Origin: Teratosphaeria epicoccoides
Lineage: Eukaryota > Ascomycota > Dothideomycetes > Mycosphaerellales > Teratosphaeriaceae
Length of the DNA: 64,000 bases
Reading direction: 5' to 3'
Assembly (NCBI GenBank): GCA_021401465.1
Contig: JADDMT010000081.1
Coordinates: 1 to 64,000, forward strand
Part shown: positions 58,162 to 64,000 of the stretch, in pieces
Numbering within the stretch: position 1 is the first letter of the stretch
Layout of the letters: the number at the start of each line of letters is the position of its first letter
Program-made: the position numbers and the translations under genes
Notes under the pieces: model-generated
Seen by the model: the letters and a program-made list of their open reading frames with translations, nothing else
The model's database searches: none
What the model was told of the DNA's origin: nothing

Positions 58162-61100
58162 GCCCCTAATACGGTTAATACTAGGGGGCTATTAGAGCCG
58201 CATAGGTTCTAATACCTGCCCTTAGCATATAATAACCCTACTACATAGTAAAGGAGGTCCTTTATATATATGTTAGCTTATATGTTATCTAAGTAGGATT
58301 AATGCCTGACGTAGGATACCCTACGTTGCTAACCCTATAGTACCCCTACAGGATTAGGCTCAGACATGCTTTCCTAATAAAGAGGCATTAGGGGTTATAA
58401 GCACCTCTAGCGCTACCTCTGTAATAAGCAGAAAGTAGCGCTATCTTATACCTACTAAAAGGTCAGATTACTCTGTCATACTACAAGATATTTTCATATT
58501 ATATAACATATACATCTATATTAGTTCTGCTTTCTCTCCCCTACTTTGCAGTCTAGTAGAGAATACTACTATATGTCTAGAGTACCGCGAACTTGTAACT
58601 AACATGTAGCAAGTACTATCCTAAGCGCCTGCAATAGCGAAGCTAGCCTAAGTAACTAGCCTGTAGGAGTACTACCTGCGAGCGACACTACATCGAACAA
58701 CAGTTCTGCTAGACACTAATTACGCGGCAGACAAGGTAATAGATTACCTGTATAGGGACTACAGCTAACCCTGACTATCGACCTAGCCCTTATAGCTATG
58801 ATTGTTAACTAGGTCGCAAACTGCCTTACGAACTAGAGCTAAAGCCGTACCCCTTCTAGTAGCGACAATAGCGAGGACGACGAAGACGTCGCTATAAGTA
58901 GTACTAATAAACTAGCAGACAAAGAAATCTAGCGAGATTTCACGCTAGGGACCCGCGAAGATAACGTACTAGTAGGCGTAGACTCTCTGCGTATACCTGT
59001 AAATGTAGTGCCTAAATTTAGGGCCATAGTAGGCTAACTAGGAGGCAGTTATAACGCACGTAACCTGAAGCCATTTAAGGGAGACACCTTAAAGGAGGCT
59101 CGAACTTTCTTATAGGTATGTAAGGTAGTTTTCATGCTTAACCTACGCGGATATGCTATAGAAGGCAAACAGGCTACCTTTAGTATGATGTAGCTTAAAG
59201 AGGATAAGGAACCTCGTAATAATTAGCATAAGCAGTATAACCTTATGTAGGTCTATAACAGAATGTATACAGAGGCGGACTTTCGCTATTTCTATGTTAA
59301 CTAGGTCGAGGATCTAGGTAACTATGCCCTTACTATGTCTGTAGAGTATAAGAAGGCTAAGTAGGGGAAGGGACAAAGTACCTCTAGCTTTGCTACCTAT
59401 CTCGCTACACCCGAGAGACAGATGCTACCCTATACTAAGACGTAACGCATATGGCACTAACTCGTCAAGATTAATGACAATCTTCGGAACATAATCATGA
59501 TTTTTCATGAACTTCCGACAACTCGGCAAGACCTCGTGTCTGTTACGACACATATAGAGATTACCTTGAAGCGAAATAGACGATCGGGTAGTAAAGACAA
59601 TAAGCGTTCGAGCCCTAAAGACCTACTAAAGGGCCGCTATTATAAGCGCCCTAAGGGTTAAATCTAACGCGGTAGTTTAGTCTAGAGGAGCAGACCTTTT
59701 AAGCCTAATGACAGTAGCGAGAAGCCTCTAGGTAGCTACTATATCTGTAAAGCGAAGGACTACTAGGCAGCTTGCTATCCTAAACAAAATAATAGGAAGA
59801 AGGTAAATAAGGTATCTAAAACCTCCCTAGAGGGGAGGCGATAGAAGGACAAGCCTAAGACAACTAAATAGCTACCGCGGGTATCTAAGCTGTCTGTTAC
59901 CGATAGTGTAGACTTGTGGCCTACCTAGCGCCTGTCTGGTACGCTCCGAGTTAATGGCTTGCTTAAGCTAGTAGACTGTATGTTAGACAACCTTGCGGAG
60001 GTTAACGTGATACCCTAGCGGGTAATCGTATAGCGTAGTTTAAAGCTGATTCTAGGAGCCCTACTGCCTACTATGAAGTCCTTCTAATGCAAAGGCGTAG
60101 TAGCTTAAGGCGCGTATAATGTGCGCCTCTAACTCGCGGACTCTCTAGGAGAAGAGCGTAAGACTAACGAAGTCATCTACGCTAAAGACGTTCCTAATAA
60201 GGAGCTCCTACTATGCCGCCTGTAGCGCCATAAGCAGAGAGTCGTTATTAATAGAGCTACTAATAATTAGTTCTATAGCTCTAAAGGCAAAGTTTCTGTA
60301 GTAAGGATGCGCGACGCGCATAGCTTCTATAAAGACATGAAGAAGGTCTAATGTGTCTATGCGGTCTGCATACAGAACGTCAAGGAAGATGTTACCCTCC
60401 TGCTAGAGTTAGAGAAATACGCCGATATTTTTGACGCAGAGGCTACGGCCTATGCCTAGGCCCTAGACGCGGAGCATGCGATTAACCTCAAGGAAGGCTA
60501 TAATCCTCCGCATCGACCTCCGTATCATATGTCAGAATCTTAGCTCGAAACACTTCGAGACTATCTCTACAAGGCGCAAAACAACGCGTGAATCCGACAA
60601 AGTGACAGCGAGGCTAGAGCGTTAGTGATGTTTGTCCTAAAGAAGGACAACACGCTCTGCCTATACGTTAACTTTAGGGGCCTTAATGTAGTAACTTAGA
60701 AGAAGTACTACCCCCTACTACTTCCTAGCGAGACGCTTAAGCGCCTCGGTTACGCTACTATCTTCTTGTCTATTAACTTGAAGGATGCCTACTACTAGAT
60801 ACCTATCCGAAAGGGCGACGAGTAGAAGACTACGTTCCGAATGTAGTATAGACACTTCAAGTATATAATAATACTATTTAGACTAACTAACGCACTAGCG
60901 ACTTTTTAAGCGTATATTAATTAGGCCCTAGCCGGCCTCGTTAATACCTGCTACGTAGTATATTTAGACGATATACTAGTCTACTCTAACTCGAAGGAGG
61001 AGCATATTTAGCATCTAAAGATAGTACTTAAACAACTCTGTAAGTTCGCTCTGTATGTAAACCTAAAGAGGTACTTATTCCTTATAGATAGGATTAAGTT

Positions 61101-63612
61101 CCTTCGATACATTGTCTCTACAGAAGGAGTTATCATAGATGACTAAAGGGTGTCCGCAATTGCAGAGTAGCTGTAACTAATACCCTCTAAGAAGTATAGG
61201 TCTTTCTAGGATTTACTAACTTCTACTGTAGATTCATCTAGTCCTATTTGAAGATTATGGCTCCCCTCATAGAGATCATCTTACGCTTCTTGACACAAGT
61301 GTTAATAACGTCATCAAACTTAGTGTCTTCCTCTAGCGTAACTAGTATAGTAACACTATAGCGCGTAGGGACTACGTCAGGATCGAAGGTATCCTGATTG
61401 TCGTCCTCCTCCTCCTCAAAGATCTGGCTTAGAGGCCTGTACTTTAGCGCCTTAACAGACGTAGTACAGATCGCAAGCAGGGAAGGTTCGGCTTCCTTGT
61501 CGCTAACCTTAATTTTAGCTAAGCCTTCTTCTTCTTAGACAGTAGCGTTAAGGTAGCATAGGTAGCGGCGCTATAATATGTTAGCTGTACGCACGCGACA
61601 GGAGTTAAGGGAGTAATTTACGGCTTAGTCCTCTAGACTAGCTTAGAGGCAGGCTGCCTCATAGTACGGCGCTAGAGCGTAGCCTTAGCGGCAGGAGCAG
61701 TGAATTACTTGATAACCTTCTTGCAGATTATCTGCGTCTTAAAGTCATTGTCGATAGAGGCAAGGGCCCTAAGTTGTTAACGCTAGCGGCTAGTCGGGTA
61801 GTTCTTGACGCTAACGTAAGTCTAGCAGAGAAGTTAGCATATATTCTTGGAGAGTACCCGCACTATATGCGTACTATAGCGAAGGTCTTAACCCTAACAG
61901 TTAACACCTTCAAGATCTTCTAGACTAAGTCTGCAATTAGACCTAGGTAAACGTTTTCGCCTGTTAGTAGACAGTCGAAGCAAACGCTGCTATTTTAGCG
62001 GTTTATAGTTATAGTAAAGCATAAGAGAGTACTAAGCAGGTAGGCGAGTACCTTGTAGTACTTAGCCTGTAGCCTGTTTATAGTTAGAGTACCTTTAGTA
62101 ATCCCCTTGTCGCGCGCGCTCTAGAAGTCATTAATGTTACAGCAGAGCTAGTTGTACTCTCTGTATACCTCCTTAGGGAGGTCTTAGCATTTTTGATGCT
62201 TGCTATTACAATTGACATAGTTGTAGTAGATACTACCCTTATCAAATCCGCTGACGTAGATCTCGGCTACACTTTAGTTAGTATAGGACACATATACCTC
62301 GCGGGTAGGGGACGCCTTATTAACACGCGGAGGAGAGATGTGTGCAGCCTAGCTACTAAGGTTGTTAAGGCATTGTTAACATAAGCGACAATTGTAGGCA
62401 GAGCGAGTAGCATTAAACTTAGTCTGTAGCATATAAGCTATTATGCTAGGACGAGTAGTTGATTGATCTTGATTGATTAATTAAATGAAGAAGAAGAAGC
62501 TCTAGGTTAGACAAGCAGACACGGCAAGGTAAAAGCTTAGCGAAGTAGAAGTAGAGTTAATGTTAGTGTTTTAGAACAGGATGTTTAGGAAAGCAGCGAG
62601 GCTTTTATACCCTCTAGCAGCCCCCCTGTTACCTACTGCAACTATTAAGCTAGTAACTTAAACTACATGCGCGGAGTACCTGCCTTTAGTTTACTTACAT
62701 AGGGACTAAATAATGTAAGAACAGATAAGGTAGCTATTATGCATGTATGCTAACTATACTCGTGCTAGTCTACTAGCATGAAAATGTGACGAGGTCTACG
62801 CTAGGAGCGCGCTCCTGCTATTTTAAGTAGTATGCGCAGAGTACCCGCATATATTCCTACTAGCCCTAAGGTTCTATAATACGTTTCTTTGCGGTTATGA
62901 CTAAATAGAGACGGCTAAGCTACTTAGCAAAGCTAGCGCGTATGCTCGCCCTATAATTTTAAAGGTTAACTAAGGTACGTACTCGGATTTTCCTGATATC
63001 TTGATCCGCATGTAAAGCAAAGGTGTTACAAAGCCGCCTAACATGTAACGGATTTGAAAATCCGCCGCGAGTTAGTAACCTCTATCTCGCATTTACTACG
63101 AAGATGTTAAGGCATATACATGATACATGTTACATAGGCTATCTACCTGTTTACTCTTACGTAGTATTAGTATGCTATATCCTATACCCTATGCGTTCTA
63201 CTTGCATTACTTAGCAAGGCTAGGGACATCCTCATAGGAGGAGGGGCAGTAATATAGTTAATACTAGGGGGCTATTAGAGCCGCATAGGTTCTAATGCCT
63301 ACCCTTAGTATATAATAACCCTACTACATAGCGAAGGGGGTCCTTTATACATACGTTAGCTTATATGTTATCTAAGTAGGATTAATGCCTAACGTAGGAT
63401 GCCCTACGTCGCTAACGCTATAGTACCCCTACGGGGTTAGGCTTAGACATGCTTTCCCTAATTAAGGGGCGTTAGGGGTTATAAGCACCTCTAGCGCTAC
63501 CTCTGTAATAAGCAGAAAGCAGCGCTGTCTTGTACCTACTAAAAGGTCGGATTACTCTGTTACACTACGAGATATTTTCATATTATATAGGATATACATC
63601 TATATTAGCCCC
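58162..63612 (+). mobile_element. C3: family C chromovirus, internally deleted, with 5 bp TSD
   Basis: LTRs at 58167-58523 (357 bp) and 63250-63607 (358 bp) are flanked by GCCCC (58162-58166 and 63608-63612). gag runs from about 58574 (MSRVP) with a knuckle near 59740-59775. RT lies at about 60420-61270 (NLKDAYY, LDDILVYS). At about 61270 RT jumps straight into the accessory gene: RNase H, integrase and chromodomain are deleted (about 2.7 kb relative to C1). The purine tract precedes the 3' LTR. Confidence 0.9.
61268..62441 (-). pseudogene. C3 copy of the antisense accessory gene, 3' truncated
   Basis: Counterpart of 28785-30281. It lacks the last part, which was removed by the internal deletion of C3. 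The intron region is present near 61574-61625 with donor GTAAAT instead of GTAAG. The start codon reads ATA, as in C2. Confidence 0.65.
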
Positions 63613-63630
63613 CTAGTATTAACCGTATTA

Positions 63631-64000
63631 CTGACCTTCTTAGAGACAGACTATAGTAGGTTTACTTTAGGAGCTGCCCTCCTACAAGAAAACAACAGAG
63701 TCTAGAGGCTAGTAGGCTTCTTTTTGCGGAAGCTAGACAAGGCAGAGATTAATTATAACATCTACAATAAGGAAATATTAGCTGTAGTGTCTAGCTGTAA
63801 GTTCTAGAGACCTAAGCTAAAGTTATGTAGTCTCTTTACTATTCTTACAGACTATAAAAACTAGAATACTTTATAGTTAAGCGGCAACTATCCGAGCGGC
63901 AGATATAGTAGTATAAGACCCTAGCATAATTCTCGTTCTCCCTAGTATACTACCTAGGCGCTAAAATAACAATCCTAGATGTACTGTTAAGATAGGAACA
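63631..64000 (+). mobile_element. B2 right part: family B RNase H, running out of the window
   Basis: Reads TDYSGFTLGAALLQENN, FFLRKLDKAEINY and ILTDYKN, matching B1 at about 22670-23030. RT, expected between protease (57796) and this point, is missing (about 1.2 kb relative to B1). The element continues beyond 64000. Confidence 0.82.

Larger units (their letters stand above)
57797..63630 (-). repeat. family C LTR (reverse) split by insertion of C3
   Basis: Pieces 57797-58166 and 63613-63630 rejoin to the normal LTR sequence across GGCCCC|CTAG once one copy of the duplication is removed. The flanks of this outer LTR (GAGCC left, CTGAC right) do not match, and B2 lacks its RT across it, so its own arrival involved a deletion. 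Confidence 0.85.

Noticed and set aside
1..64000. tRNA, rRNA or CRISPR arrays
   Set aside because: No tRNA-like B-box with cloverleaf, no rRNA-like block and no regularly spaced repeats were noticed by eye; a covariance search was not possible.

Overview
The window looks like part of a filamentous ascomycete (Pezizomycotina) chromosome. Evidence: host genes with 48-65 nt GT-AG introns and CTAAC-like branch sites, single-copy fungal genes (Mzm1, zuotin, Ski2), and two blocks (1-1715 and about 19120-64000) whose transposons carry the signature of repeat-induced point mutation (RIP). Trp codons are read as TAG, Gln as TAG/TAA and His as Tyr, and almost all differences between copies are transitions. 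A Dothideomycete is plausible but is inference.

Region 1 (1-1715): an LTR of retrotransposon family A followed by a RIP-destroyed pogo/Fot1-type DDE transposase.

Region 2 (about 1716-19118): a gene island of normal composition. In order: MZM1 (-), zuotin ZUO1 (+), SKI2 helicase (+), a Gfo/Idh/MocA D-xylose/dihydrodiol dehydrogenase (-), a salicylate-hydroxylase-like FAD monooxygenase that appears broken (+), a mitochondrial-type short-chain dehydrogenase (-), and two unrecognised spliced genes (-). MZM1 and ZUO1 share a 208 bp divergent promoter. ZUO1 and SKI2 both act around ribosomes and translation or mRNA surveillance. The three oxidoreductases lie side by side, but no pathway is proven.

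Region 3 (about 19119-64000): nested LTR retrotransposons with no intact host gene. Three Ty3/gypsy families can be separated. Family A has 477 bp LTRs (complete copy A1 40101-47093, TSD GTTCT; deleted, interrupted copy A2 about 19522-38907, reverse). Family B has 167 bp LTRs (B1 19676-26444, TSD CTACC, inside an A2 LTR; B2 and B3 partial). Family C has about 360 bp LTRs (C1 27627-35795, TSD CTACC, inside A2; C2 partial; C3 58167-63607, TSD GCCCC, inside another C LTR). Recognisable chromodomains mark A, B and C as chromoviruses. A Ty1/copia remnant (52656-56152) and a complete 639 bp miniature LTR element (39373-40011, TSD GTACT) complete the block.

The least expected content is an extra gene between pol and the 3' LTR of families A and C, on the strand opposite to gag-pol. 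The C version is about 481 codons with a 51 nt intron that only works in the antisense direction, and it recurs in three copies. The A version has a Zn2Cys6-like cysteine array and a coiled-coil-like stretch. Retrotransposon reading frames were followed by treating TAG/TAA as former Trp/Gln codons, which is inference from the RIP pattern; all copies are non-functional as they stand.
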